A stretch of DNA of 64,000 nt from Aquisalimonas sp. 2447 (GCF_012044895.1 NZ_CP050695.1:774501-838500); one strand, 5' to 3'. Shown: positions 53,696-62,623, counted from the stretch's first letter. A program made the numbers and translations. The notes: generated by a model not told the origin, from the letters alone.

Positions 53696-53953
53696 ACTTC
53701 TGCAGGAGATTGCGCATCAACGCTGTTGGTGCGCTGTCGCGCAGCAAACATGGTGCAAGATAGGCGGGCGCACGGAGAGCAGAGGCCAGACGCCGCACTG
53801 GTGTGCATGCACCCGCGTAGGAGAGTGGCCCGCACGGCATCGGCGTGGAGTCGTTGAAGGCACGGCACTGGCCGTGACCTCGTATGAGAGAGTGAGCCCT
53901 ACCGCCGCCGTGTCTCCCCGTACGCCCTTGTGATCATCATGTGAGGAACGGAC
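53696..53953 (+). ncRNA. Candidate IS110 left end with bridge-RNA region
   Basis: About 258 bp of non-coding DNA between the break in leader C and the transposase start. IS110-subgroup elements have a long left-end non-coding segment that encodes the bridge RNA guiding target choice. The position and length fit, and short stems such as GCGCATCAACGCTGTTGGTGCGC occur. The exact boundaries and loops cannot be fixed by eye. Confidence 0.4.
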
Positions 53954-55287
53954 ATGGCAGGCAAGAGGCAGAAGCGGCGGTTGGAGGTGGTGCATCCGGA
54001 TTGTGCCGGTATCGATGTCGGGGGTCACGAGCATTGGGTGGCGGTGGATCCCGGGCGTTGCGAGGTCTCGGTGCGGTGTTTCAGCGGTTTCACCGACGAT
54101 CTGCAGGCGCTGGCCGACTGGCTGGAGTCGCTGGGGATCACCCAGGTGGCGATGGAGGCGACGGGGTGTACTGGATTGCGCCCTTTGAGGTGCTTGATGC
54201 ACGGGGCTTTGAGGTTCTGCTGGTCAACTCCCGGGCCACGCGGCAGGTCTCGGGGCGCAAGTCCGATGTGCTCGACTGTCAGTGGATCTGGCAGTTGATG
54301 AGCCACGGTTTGTTGAGCGGTGCCTTTCGCCCGGGTGATGCGGTGTGCACGCTGCGTGCGTTCGTGCGCCAGCGCAGTCGCCGGATCCAGGCCCAGTCGT
54401 GGTGTCTGAACCACATGCACAAGGCGCTGGCGCAGATGAACGTGCATCTGGGCCATGTCGTCAGCGACCTCAAGGGCAAGACGGCGATGCGCATCCTGCG
54501 GGCGATTGTCGCCGGTGAGCGGGATCCGTGGCAGCTCGCCACGCTACGCGATCGGCGGCTGCGCGCCGACGAGGCGACGGTCGCGCGCAGCCTGCATGGC
54601 AACTGGCGCGTCGAGCATCTCTTTGCCCTCGAGCAGGCACTGGCGCACTTTGATTTTCTCGAGCAGCAGATCGGCGCCTGTGATCGGGCGATCCTCTCGG
54701 CACTCGAGGCACTGCCCGTGCGTGCCTGTGCCCCGACTGAACTCGCCACCCCCTCGCGCAGCGCCCACCGCAGCGCGGCCGAGCAGCGCCGGCTCCAACA
54801 GGCACTCCTCCAGGTCATGGGGGTCGATCTCAGCGCCATCCCATCGCTGGGTGTCGACACCGTGCTGGTGATCGCCGGAGAAATCGGCCCCGACCTCTCG
54901 CGCTTTCCCTCCCAGGCGCACTTCTGCTCCTGGCTCGGGCTCGCGCCACCGACCCGGATCTCGGGTGGCAAAGCCCTCAGCGGGCCGGGGACGAAGGTCA
55001 ACAACATCGCCGCCCAGGCACTCCGCCAAGCCGCCTCGAACGCGCGATCGAGTCGCAGCTTCATCGGCGCCGCCCATCGCGCAAGACTGACACGCATGGA
55101 CACCGCCAAAGCGATCAAGGCCACCGCTCACCAGCTCGCCCGGCTGATCTACGCCATGCTCACCCGTGGCCAGCCCTACGTCGAGAAAGGCATCGAGGCC
55201 TTCGAGGCCACACGCCATGATCGCCAACTGCGGGCACTCCAGCGCAAGGCCCGCAAACTCGGCCTCGATCTGGTGCCAGCAGCATGA
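53954..55287 (+). pseudogene. IS110 transposase (DEDD), broken by one-base deletion
   Basis: The reading starts MAGKRQKRRLEVVHPDCAGIDVGG (first catalytic Asp) and continues to MEATG (Glu), then must change frame at 54161-54170 to continue with VYWIAPFEVLDARGF. One G is missing from a run of four, where five would restore the frame. The remainder is intact: RKSDVLDCQW carries further acidic residues, and the C-terminal Transposase_20 domain (IPSLGVDTVLVIAGEIG, FCSWLGLAP) has the serine region. The rest of the gene is undamaged, so this is either a recent mutation or a sequencing error. Confidence 0.85.
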
Positions 55288-55556
55288 CTCAATATGAAAC
55301 CGCCCCTGTCAAAACAACGACCTGGCAGATGTTTGATGAGAGGCAGTGGATGAAAGTTCACGTGATAGCGAATGCACTCAACAACATCGGTGTCGGGCTT
55401 GTCCTGGCGCCGCTGATCGCCCTGTTCGTCGAGGACCAGGATCACTGGGGGCTGGCCATTCCGGTTGCAATGGGGATCGTGTCGATCCTCCTGGCAGCCT
55501 GGCTGACGCCCCACCGTGGTGACCCGACCAAGGGGGAATTACAATGCTCGGTATGA
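55284..55556 (+). CDS. Small two-helix membrane protein, unknown
   Basis: 90 residues. Two hydrophobic helices (ALNNIGVGLVLAPLIALFV and GLAIPVAMGIVSILLAAWL) follow a polar N-terminus. The ATG at 55284 overlaps the transposase stop, so the first residues may be created by the insertion; MKVHVIANALNN at 55350 is a possible original start. It could be the gene once behind leader C. Confidence 0.55.
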   Translation: MTQYETAPVKTTTWQMFDERQWMKVHVIANALNNIGVGLVLAPLIALFVEDQDHWGLAIPVAMGIVSILLAAWLTPHRGDPTKGELQCSV

Positions 55557-55654
55557 TCACCTTGACTGCGATCGGACTCGGAATCCTGGTGTTGGCCGGT
55601 GTCGGCTTCTGGTTTCGGCACCAGGAGTCCCGGCGCGAGCAACAGCGCCAGTAG
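55544..55654 (+). CDS. 36-residue single-helix membrane peptide
   Basis: Starts MLGMITLTAIGLGILVLAGV, a single transmembrane helix followed by a basic, Gln-rich tail. The ATG at 55544 is preceded by AAGGGGGAA and overlaps the end of the preceding small gene. Coupled pairs of tiny membrane proteins are common on conjugative elements; function unknown. Confidence 0.5.
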   Translation: MLGMITLTAIGLGILVLAGVGFWFRHQESRREQQRQ

Positions 55655-55670
55655 TCGCGCGTTTCCACAT

Positions 55671-55732
55671 CCCACCGGGGAGGCCTGCTCCCCGGTGGGG
55701 CGGTGCCTCCCGTCTTTCATTCGGAGGCACCC
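55671..55732 (+). promoter_or_regulatory. Translation-control hairpins ahead of radC
   Basis: Two hairpins end directly at the start codon. The first, CCCACCGGGGAG (55671-55682) with 55688-55699, shares its 10-bp left arm with the matching hairpin of leader B. The second, GGTGCCTCC (55702-55710) with GGAGGCACC (55723-55731), is a perfect 9-bp stem that contains the whole Shine-Dalgarno GGAGG. The upstream core of leaders A-C is absent here. Confidence 0.75.
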
Positions 55733-56233
55733 ATGGATAAGCAAATCGTCGATGACCAGGTCACCGAACCGGTGGCCGAACTGGCCGACTACCGTGAGGA
55801 CCAGGAGGAGCGCCTGATCCGGCAGGCGCTGGCCCTGGTGCGTCGGCGCTTCGAGCGGGCCGAGGCGATCCAGTCCCCGCGGGACGCGGCCAGCTACGTG
55901 CAGCTGTGGCTGGGCCCGCGGGAACAGGAGGTGTTTGCCTGCCTGTTCCTGGACGGCCGGCACCGGATCATCGCATCCGAGGTGCTGTTCCACGGCACCG
56001 TGGACTCGGCCGCCATCTACCCCCGGCAGGTGGTGCGTCGGGCACTGGATCACAATGCCGCGGCATTGATCTGTGCTCACAATCACCCGTCGGGCTCCGC
56101 CGAGCCCTCCCGGGCCGACGAGATGATCACGCGTCGGCTCCAGGAGGCGCTGGGCCTGGTGGACGTTCGCCTGCTCGATCACCTGGTGGTCGGCGAGACG
56201 GTCACCAGCCTGGCCGAGAAGGGTTGCTTTTGA
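55733..56233 (+). CDS. radC: RadC/JAB-domain protein of ICE type
   Basis: 166 residues from the ATG at 55733. The JAMM metal motif [14 protein letters not shown] and the upstream glutamate in [18 protein letters not shown] are intact. RadC-like proteins are regular cargo of integrative elements next to antirestriction genes; a DNA-repair or deubiquitinase-like hydrolase role has been proposed but is not settled. It lacks the N-terminal HhH domain of chromosomal RadC. Last recognisable gene of the element block, followed by a strong terminator. Confidence 0.9.
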   Translation: MDKQIVDDQVTEPVAELADYREDQEERLIRQALALVRRRFERAEAIQSPRDAASYVQLWLGPREQEVFACLFLDGRHRIIASEVLFHGTVDSAAIYPRQVVRRALDHNAAALICAHNHPSGSAEPSRADEMITRRLQEALGLVDVRLLDHLVVGETVTSLAEKGCF

Positions 56234-56238
56234 CGACG

Positions 56239-56269
56239 GGGGAGGTCTTTCGGGGCCTCCCCTTTTTTT
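56239..56269 (+). terminator. Terminator after radC
   Basis: GGGGAGG (56239-56245) and CCTCCCC (56256-56262) form a stem followed directly by seven T. Classical Rho-independent terminator at the end of the element gene run. Confidence 0.85.
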
Positions 56270-56297
56270 ATGGTGTTTCCTTCACCAGTATCAGGAC

Positions 56298-58100
56298 TCA
56301 AGCCCGCTCTGCATTCAGGAACGACCGCCAGTCCCCGAAGTCCGTGATATCACGGGCCCGCTCCAGGTCCGCCGTCTCGCAGATGAAACCGGTGACGAAT
56401 TGACCATCCGCCAAGCGGACCTTTCCGAGCCCGAGTGGCGACGGAATGTTCGCGAGGAACGAGCCGACGTGCTGTGTCGGAACGTCCCAGACTTCAACAC
56501 CGATGTGCTCGCCCCGGGCTTTCACGCGTGCTAGACCGGGACGCTCGGGTGGTCCGCCTGGCAGTGCGTAGAGCCTGTATTCGGGGGCCGTATAGGTGCG
56601 GTTCACCAGGCGAGCCCCCCGCTCCTGAAGCTGGTGGTTCAGTGGGAGGCCTTCCATGTGCGCACCACAAACGGCAATTGGGACCGAGTGAGCGTTCGTA
56701 GTTGCGACAGAGGGTTGCTCAGGGAGGGGTTGTCCCGTTGTCGTCAGGGGTAATCCTCCCTGACGGTGGAAGCGGTCGGCTATCGCCAAAAGATCTTCAT
56801 CATGGAAGGCTGGGGCGAATAGCGTGCAACCGAACGGTAAACCGTGACCGTTGAACCCTGCGGGCACGGCGACCGCGCTCAAATCCAGGAGATTCATGAA
56901 GTTCGTGTAGTGGCCGAGCTGGTTGTTCAGCGCGATGGGGTCGTTATTCACCGCGTCGATGGTGTGAATGGTGCCGGCGGTCGGGGTTGCCACGAGGTCG
57001 ATGTTGCCCCATGTCATTTCGGTTTCACGGCGCAGTTCCTGCAGCCGGTATTCGGCGGCGAATGCGTCGGTGGCCAGAGGCCGGCGACCACGCTCGATGA
57101 TCTCCCGGGTGACGGGGAACAATGCGTCAGGCTGTTCCTCGATGAATTCCCGGATCGCGGTGAAGCGCTCGGCGATCCACGGGCCCTGGTACAAAAGGCC
57201 CGCTGCCTCAAGGAACGGTGAGAAATCAATGCGGACGCGCGTGCCACCCATGGCCTCCAGCCGCGCGACGGCATCCCGGAAGAGTTCGGCCGCGTTGTCG
57301 TCGCCGAAGAATTCGAGCTGTTCATCCGCGGGTACGCCGAAGCGGAATTCCTCCGTGGGGATGCGGCCGGGGCCGAGGCGTGGTGGCTGATCGGGGCGGG
57401 CGTAAGGGTCGGCGTCGTCGAATGTGCTGACCACATTGAGCACCGTGTGCGCGTCCGTCGCGGTTGCCGCGAAGATGCAGACACAGTCCAGCGTCTTGCA
57501 CGCCGGCACAACACCCCGGTTGCTCAGCAATCCGCGCGTCGGTTTGACGCCGACAATATTGTTGAAGGCCGCCGGAATGCGCCCTGAGCCCGCGGTGTCG
57601 GTACCGAGGCTGAAGCTCACCAGGTTGAGCGCCGTGGCAACGGCTGACCCTGAGCTGGATCCCCCTGCGATGAATCGGTCGTCGAAAGCGTTGGCACAGG
57701 CGCCGAACGGTGAGCGTGTCCCCACCAGCCCTGTTGCGAACTGATCGAGGTTGGTTTTCCCCACCGGCACGGCGCCGGCCTGGATCAACTGCTGGACGAC
57801 GAAGGCCGATTCGCCAGGTGTGTACGCGTACTCGGGGCACCCGGCGGTGGTCGGGATCCCGGCGAGATCAATGTTGTCCTTCAGCGCGAATGGAATTCCG
57901 TATAGGGGGAGCCCCGTCGGCGAGGCATCGTCCAGCGGGGCCAGGAATTCCTCGAGCTCCTCGTCGTCCAGGATGTGAATCCAGATATTCCGAGAGGCTT
58001 CGCCGCGAATGCGGCGCATCAGGTCGCGGTAGAATTCTCGTGGACTCTGGCGCCCCTCTGCGAAGTCGGAATGCAGTTCAGCGATCGTCATGTTGTCCAT
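56298..58100 (-). CDS. atzF: Allophanate hydrolase (AtzF-type)
   Basis: 600 residues. The N-terminal amidase-signature domain has the Lys in ALKDNIDLAG, the cis-Ser in GGSSSGSAVA and the nucleophile Ser in DTAGSGRIPAAF. The C-terminal domain (residues about 470-600; VCGAHMEGLPLNHQL, RTYTAPEYRLYALPG) is the one specific to allophanate hydrolases. It converts allophanate to ammonium and CO2. No urea carboxylase gene is present, so allophanate presumably comes from another compound. Last gene of the minus-strand operon; 84 bp separate it from the nitrilase gene. Confidence 0.92.
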   Translation of the reverse strand: MDNMTIAELHSDFAEGRQSPREFYRDLMRRIRGEASRNIWIHILDDEELEEFLAPLDDASPTGLPLYGIPFALKDNIDLAGIPTTAGCPEYAYTPGESAFVVQQLIQAGAVPVGKTNLDQFATGLVGTRSPFGACANAFDDRFIAGGSSSGSAVATALNLVSFSLGTDTAGSGRIPAAFNNIVGVKPTRGLLSNRGVVPACKTLDCVCIFAATATDAHTVLNVVSTFDDADPYARPDQPPRLGPGRIPTEEFRFGVPADEQLEFFGDDNAAELFRDAVARLEAMGGTRVRIDFSPFLEAAGLLYQGPWIAERFTAIREFIEEQPDALFPVTREIIERGRRPLATDAFAAEYRLQELRRETEMTWGNIDLVATPTAGTIHTIDAVNNDPIALNNQLGHYTNFMNLLDLSAVAVPAGFNGHGLPFGCTLFAPAFHDEDLLAIADRFHRQGGLPLTTTGQPLPEQPSVATTNAHSVPIAVCGAHMEGLPLNHQLQERGARLVNRTYTAPEYRLYALPGGPPERPGLARVKARGEHIGVEVWDVPTQHVGSFLANIPSPLGLGKVRLADGQFVTGFICETADLERARDITDFGDWRSFLNAERA

Positions 58101-58184
58101 GGGGTGTCATTACAGCCGTTGAGACGTTCTGGGAATCGGGAACGGGGGGCCTCCCGGCGGAGGGCCCCGCTCCCGATCGAGGGA

Positions 58185-59870
58185 TCAGGCGCTTTTCACG
58201 AGTTCCGAGTACGTGTTTACGAACCGGTTCGCGAGCATGTCGACGCCCGGGATCATCATCTTCTGTCGTGCCAGGGCGAGGTTCATGAAGCCGGGCATGA
58301 CAGCGCCGTGGCGTGTTTGCCGTGGTGCGACGCGTTCGACGTTCCAGTCCGGCAGTCCAGTCGGCTGAATCACAAAGGATCCACCGGGATAGGGCGTATC
58401 AGTGCGGTTGGCCGCTACCAGGAAAACCCGGTTGTCCTCCGCCTTCGGTGCGGTGAGCAGTGCTCTGTCCCTGGCGTCCCGCCAGCCGGCCGCCCAGACG
58501 ATGGCGTCGGCGCCTTTCAGCGCGAGAGCGCGCGCTGACTCGGGAAACCGCCCGTCGTATCCGAGCAGTACACCGAAGCGGCCCCAGTCCGTTTCGAAGA
58601 CCGGTAGCGTATCCCCGGGGTCACACCAGCCGCGGCATTCCGGCTCGACATGTGCCTGCCGGTATTGTCCCTGGACGGTGCCGTCAGGGCCGATCACGAA
58701 CGCCGTGGAGAAGAGTTTCTCGCCGTCGCGTTCGATCAACGGTGCGACGACCGTGCAGTTCCACCGCGAGCACACGCCGGCGAGATGGTGGATGACGGCA
58801 TCCGTGCGTTCAGCGGCCTCTCTGGCGGCGCGTTCGTCAGGCAGCCAGTGCTCGGCGTTGGCAAACTGTGGCAGGGCAATCAGCTTCACGCCCAGGCGTG
58901 CGGTGTGCTCGACCATGTCCAGGGCGGCGTCGAGGCTGCCCTCCGCAGTAGTCATGTGTGCCTGAACCGCTGCCGTCTTGGAGGTGGCTTCGGAGGGGAT
59001 GATCGGCTGGGTCAGAATCTGGCCGGCGGGCGTCTCCTCGAGGGGCTTGGCGAGGATCCCGTAGAGGTCCGGCCGCCGGTCCTGGAAGCGGTCACCACCT
59101 CCTTCCCAACGCTTGTTGCGGGCGGCCATCGGGTCCACGTCCGCGCAGGCCACGCCGTGGTCGTCCCAGTCCACGTAGGCGTGCACGTGGCCCTCCGGGT
59201 CGACAATCATGCTCCCGCCCGGGTAGTAGATGCTTCTCTCGACGCCGGCCTTGGTACCGGCGACGATCCAGACGCCATTCTCCCATGCGCGTGTCCGGGT
59301 CCAGAGATCGGCCTGATCCATGGTGAAGAAGTTCGCCATGTCCACGACCACGTCCACGTCCTGAAGGGCCAGTGTCCGGGCAATCTCGGGGATCCGGCCA
59401 TCGAAGCAGATCAACAGGCCCAGGCGCCCAAGCTCGGTGTCGACCACCGGACAGCCGTTCTCGCCCCAGGCGAACCAGTTCTGGTCGTGAGTAGCGAGGA
59501 ACTGCTTCTGGTAGTGCAGGATCAGGGAACCGGACGGATCAAAGAGCAGACCGCTGTTGAAGACTTCGCCGTTGGCGCCGAGTTCGGTAAAGCCGCTGGC
59601 GATATGAAGCCCGTGTTGGCGGGCGAGCTTCTTCATGGTGGTTGCGAACGGTCCGTCCAGCGGTTCGGCCAGCTCACGGGCGTGCTCGGGTGAGTCGAAC
59701 AGGTACCCGGTGTTCATGCACTCGGGGAACACCACCAGTTTCGCCCCGCGCCTGGCGGCCTCACGGGTGTAGTGCTCAAGCAGACGAATGTTTTCGTTGA
59801 CGTCGCCGAGGCTTGCAAGGGTCTGCACCACGGCGGCACGGAACGGTGCGGGATGAGTCTGTGTCGTCAT
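58185..59870 (-). CDS. Double nitrilase-superfamily protein, second domain degenerate
   Basis: 561 residues, two carbon-nitrogen hydrolase domains in tandem. Domain 1 (about 8-275) has a full triad: Glu in VVFPECMN, Lys in LHYQKQF and Cys in LLICFDGRIPE. Domain 2 (about 290-540) keeps the fold but its counterparts are IALPQFAN, YRQAHVEP and LLGYDGRFPE, so Glu, Lys and Cys are all replaced. Domain 2 is probably structural or regulatory. With the allophanate hydrolase and transporter it may hydrolyse an amide or carbamoyl bond of the imported compound. Confidence 0.88.
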   Translation of the reverse strand: MTTQTHPAPFRAAVVQTLASLGDVNENIRLLEHYTREAARRGAKLVVFPECMNTGYLFDSPEHARELAEPLDGPFATTMKKLARQHGLHIASGFTELGANGEVFNSGLLFDPSGSLILHYQKQFLATHDQNWFAWGENGCPVVDTELGRLGLLICFDGRIPEIARTLALQDVDVVVDMANFFTMDQADLWTRTRAWENGVWIVAGTKAGVERSIYYPGGSMIVDPEGHVHAYVDWDDHGVACADVDPMAARNKRWEGGGDRFQDRRPDLYGILAKPLEETPAGQILTQPIIPSEATSKTAAVQAHMTTAEGSLDAALDMVEHTARLGVKLIALPQFANAEHWLPDERAAREAAERTDAVIHHLAGVCSRWNCTVVAPLIERDGEKLFSTAFVIGPDGTVQGQYRQAHVEPECRGWCDPGDTLPVFETDWGRFGVLLGYDGRFPESARALALKGADAIVWAAGWRDARDRALLTAPKAEDNRVFLVAANRTDTPYPGGSFVIQPTGLPDWNVERVAPRQTRHGAVMPGFMNLALARQKMMIPGVDMLANRFVNTYSELVKSA

Positions 59871-59942
59871 GATCGTATTCTCGTCTCGTCAATGGCCCCG
59901 GTGCCCGGTCAGGTCGTGTTTCGGGCACCGGAGCAGGTCGGT

Positions 59943-60926
59943 TTACTCGAAGTCGTCCTCGGTAAGGATCAGATCCTCGACGTTCATCGCATCTTCCAGT
60001 ACGCCGTGCTGGTGGAAGACGTCGACGAATGCCTGATATGACGCGATGTCGGTTTCATTGAGTTCGGTCCAGCCGCGCAGGTAAGGCTGGGCGACGAACT
60101 CGGCCTGTGCATCCGTCACAGCGGTGTACTCGGCGATGACGGAGCGGTACTCGTCAAAGTTCTCATTGGCAAGGCGTGTCGCCTCGTCCAGAACCTCGAC
60201 CACTTTTCGTGCGACTTCCGGGCGTTCCTCGATGAAGGTCCGTGTGAGAACGGCCGCTCCGGAATAGAAGGGGTCAGCGATGTGCTTGGCCACCGGCATG
60301 TTCTCGGCCTTGCGCACGTCGTCGATGTTGTCGGCGATGGAGCCGATCGGTTCCAGAGAGAGCGTGGCGTCGACTGACCCGCTGGCAACGGCGGTGATCT
60401 GCTGCCCGACGGCGATCTCGCGCAACTGGACGTCCTCGCCGGGCTCGAGTCCGTTCTCGCGCAAGATGTGGGTCAGGATGGTGCGCCACTGAACGCCGGG
60501 CACGGTGCCGACGGAGCGCCCTTCCAGATCCGCGAAGGATTCAATGTCGGAGTCGGCCGCGACAATGAGCGCATCGTTGTCGAGCCCCAGTTCGATGCTG
60601 CCGCCCTGCAGACCGAAGACCTTGAACGTTCCGGGAAAGCGGGACTCCGCGAGGACGGTGATGCCGGCCGCTGCCCCGGGCGGGCCGAAGTCCGCCTGGT
60701 CACTGACCAGGGAGTCGATGATCTGGTTGGGGTTCTCGAAACGGCGCGGCTCGATGTCGATACCGGCCTCTTCAAAAAGGCCCTCTTCCAGGGCCACGTA
60801 GAAGGCCGTCGTCTGCATGATGGGAAGATAGGATGCAACAACGCGTTCGTTCTCGGCGGCGGCCGGAGCAATAAACGCGGCGGAAAGCAGCGTGATCGAA
60901 GCTGTACGGGTGAGAGAGCGCATCAT
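59943..60926 (-). CDS. NitT/TauT-type ABC transporter substrate-binding protein
   Basis: 327 residues from the ATG at 60926, 7 nt after GGAGG (an adjacent ATG at 60923 is equally possible). A signal peptide ends near APAAA-EN. The NMT1/THI5-like fold is shown by ASYLPIMQTTAFYVALEEGLF and DFGPPGAAAGITVLAESR. Such proteins bind nitrate, sulfonates, pyrimidines, amides or ureido compounds in the periplasm. The neighbours point to a nitrogen-rich amide-like ligand. Confidence 0.9.
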   Translation of the reverse strand: MMRSLTRTASITLLSAAFIAPAAAENERVVASYLPIMQTTAFYVALEEGLFEEAGIDIEPRRFENPNQIIDSLVSDQADFGPPGAAAGITVLAESRFPGTFKVFGLQGGSIELGLDNDALIVAADSDIESFADLEGRSVGTVPGVQWRTILTHILRENGLEPGEDVQLREIAVGQQITAVASGSVDATLSLEPIGSIADNIDDVRKAENMPVAKHIADPFYSGAAVLTRTFIEERPEVARKVVEVLDEATRLANENFDEYRSVIAEYTAVTDAQAEFVAQPYLRGWTELNETDIASYQAFVDVFHQHGVLEDAMNVEDLILTEDDFE

Positions 60927-60992
60927 TTGGTTACCTCCACAAGGGGTTTTGAGCAAGGGAATTGCGACGGAACAGCTGGCGGCCGGTAACAC

Positions 60993-61787
60993 TTAGTGGC
61001 CCTTCCAGCGGACGATGAACCGTTCCATGGCGAGGGACAGGCCGTTGAAGCCGTACCCCATGATTCCGGTGGCGAGGATCGTGGCGTAGACCTCTCGCAG
61101 GTCGTACACCTGCTGGGCGTCGATGATCCGGCGGCCAAGGCCGTCGTCCGCGCCTATGAACATCTCGGCGACGATGATCACCACGAGCGCCAGCGAGACC
61201 GAAGTACGTACCCCGACAAACGTCTGCGGCAGCGACTCGTAGAGCATCACGTCCTTGAATACGCGCCACCGGGAGGCGCCCATGACTTTTGCGGCCTGCA
61301 CGCGGGTCTTGCGGGCGTTCATGACCCCGTACGCGCAGTTGAAGATGATCACCAGGCATGCCGCGAATGCGGCAACGGCAACGTGCGTGGTGTCGTTCAG
61401 GCCGAAGATGAGGATGAACAGCGGGAACATCGCCGTCGCCGGAGTGGAGCGGAAGAAGTCGACCACGAACTCCACGCTGCTGTAGACGGTGTGGCTTGCG
61501 CCGAGGGCCACACCAAGCGGAACCCCGATGGCGACGGCCAGGAGAATCGCTGTCAGCGTCCGCTCCAGTGTTGCCAGGAAGTCGGTTGGTAACGAACCCT
61601 GGAACGTGCTGGTAAACAACTGCGCTAGTGTTTCCCCCGGGCCGGGAAGCAGTCTGGGGCTGACGAGCTCTGCGCCGGCGGCAAAAGACCAGAGTGCGAG
61701 AACCAGTGCTGGCCCGATCAGGAAATAGCGCCATTCAAATAGTGCCTGGAGCGCACGATGGCCGACATTGGCGGTTGCGGTACTCAT
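60993..61787 (-). CDS. NitT/TauT-type ABC transporter permease
   Basis: 264 residues, about six helices, with the EAA-type loop KVMGASRWRVFKDVMLYESLP that contacts the ATPase. The start overlaps the ATPase stop by 4 bp (ATGA at 61784-61787), so it is translated together with the ATPase. Confidence 0.93.
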   Translation of the reverse strand: MSTATANVGHRALQALFEWRYFLIGPALVLALWSFAAGAELVSPRLLPGPGETLAQLFTSTFQGSLPTDFLATLERTLTAILLAVAIGVPLGVALGASHTVYSSVEFVVDFFRSTPATAMFPLFILIFGLNDTTHVAVAAFAACLVIIFNCAYGVMNARKTRVQAAKVMGASRWRVFKDVMLYESLPQTFVGVRTSVSLALVVIIVAEMFIGADDGLGRRIIDAQQVYDLREVYATILATGIMGYGFNGLSLAMERFIVRWKGH

Positions 61788-62623
61788 TTCCGCACCTCCT
61801 GCTGGAAGATCTTCAAGCAGTCCGACTTGGTTTTGATGAACGCCGGATCAGAGAGGGTGTTGTCGTCCCGGGGGCGCGTCGCTTCCACGGGGACGACGGC
61901 GGCGACACGTGTCGGTGGCTTCGTCAGCAGCAGTACTTCGTCGGCGAGGTAGACGGCTTCTTCCAGGTCATGTGAGACGACAATCATCGTGATGCCCGTC
62001 TGCGAGCAGATTCGCTGGAGGCGATCCCGGATGAAGAGGGTCATCTCGTAGTCCAGGGCCGAGAACGGCTCATCGAGGAACAGCACCTCCGGTTTCGGGG
62101 CCAGCGCCCGCATGATGGAGACCAGCTGCTGTTGCCCGCCGGAGAGGTTGTAAGGGTGCAGGTGGAGGTCGAAGGAAATCTCCAGCGCCTCGACGAGTTC
62201 CTTCACCCGTCGTGCCCGATCTGCCTTGCTCTGGCGCAGGATCCGCAACGGATATTCGATGTTCTGGCGCGCCGTCATCCAGGGAAACAGAGCGTCCCTG
62301 TAGTTCTGAAACACGTAGCCGATCGTGGTCTCGGCCAGCACTTTGCCGTCGAAGCGAACAGCGCCAGCATCCATCGGCAGCAAGCCGGCCACCATGTTGA
62401 TCAACGTGGACTTGCCGCAGCCGTTGGGGCCGAAGATCGTGGTGATGTGGCCGCGCCGGAAGTCGATGTCGAAGTTCGAGTACAGGGTTGCGCTTCCGAA
62501 GCGCTTCGAGAGACCCCGAATCAATACGTGGGTGTCTTCGTTCCGGGGGGTGAAGTCCGGCTTCCCGTTTTCGGGGGGAGCGGGCGAATCTCGGTCCGGG
62601 ATGATGGGTTCTACAGCGCTCAT
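61784..62623 (-). CDS. NitT/TauT-type ABC transporter ATP-binding protein
   Basis: 279 residues from the ATG at 62623, which has GGAG upstream; an extension to 62677 would run through the operator palindrome. Walker A GPNGCGKST, Q-loop VFQNYRDALFPW, signature LSGGQQQ, Walker B VLFLDEPFSALD and switch VVSHD are present. First gene of the five-gene operon ATPase-permease-binding protein-nitrilase-allophanate hydrolase. Confidence 0.94.
   Translation of the reverse strand: MSAVEPIIPDRDSPAPPENGKPDFTPRNEDTHVLIRGLSKRFGSATLYSNFDIDFRRGHITTIFGPNGCGKSTLINMVAGLLPMDAGAVRFDGKVLAETTIGYVFQNYRDALFPWMTARQNIEYPLRILRQSKADRARRVKELVEALEISFDLHLHPYNLSGGQQQLVSIMRALAPKPEVLFLDEPFSALDYEMTLFIRDRLQRICSQTGITMIVVSHDLEEAVYLADEVLLLTKPPTRVAAVVPVEATRPRDDNTLSDPAFIKTKSDCLKIFQQEVRK

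Larger units (their letters stand above)
53696..55290 (+). mobile_element. IS110-family insertion sequence, transposase frameshifted
   Basis: Left non-coding end plus one transposase gene. The left boundary is inferred from where leader C stops matching leader B; the right boundary is set close behind the transposase stop because these elements have short right ends. IS110 elements lack strong terminal inverted repeats, so the ends are approximate. It separates leader C from the small membrane-protein genes and radC. Confidence 0.6.

Noticed and set aside
53712-53734. Relationship between TGCGCATCAACGC here and the loop of the REP hairpin at 700-712
   Set aside because: The 13-base match (reverse complement) does not extend into the arms, and the contexts differ, so it is treated as chance.
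57764-57775. Possible attR: CCACCGGCAC matching the tRNA-Thr 3' end
   Set aside because: Only 10 bases match, the site lies inside the allophanate hydrolase coding region, and such a match is expected by chance.
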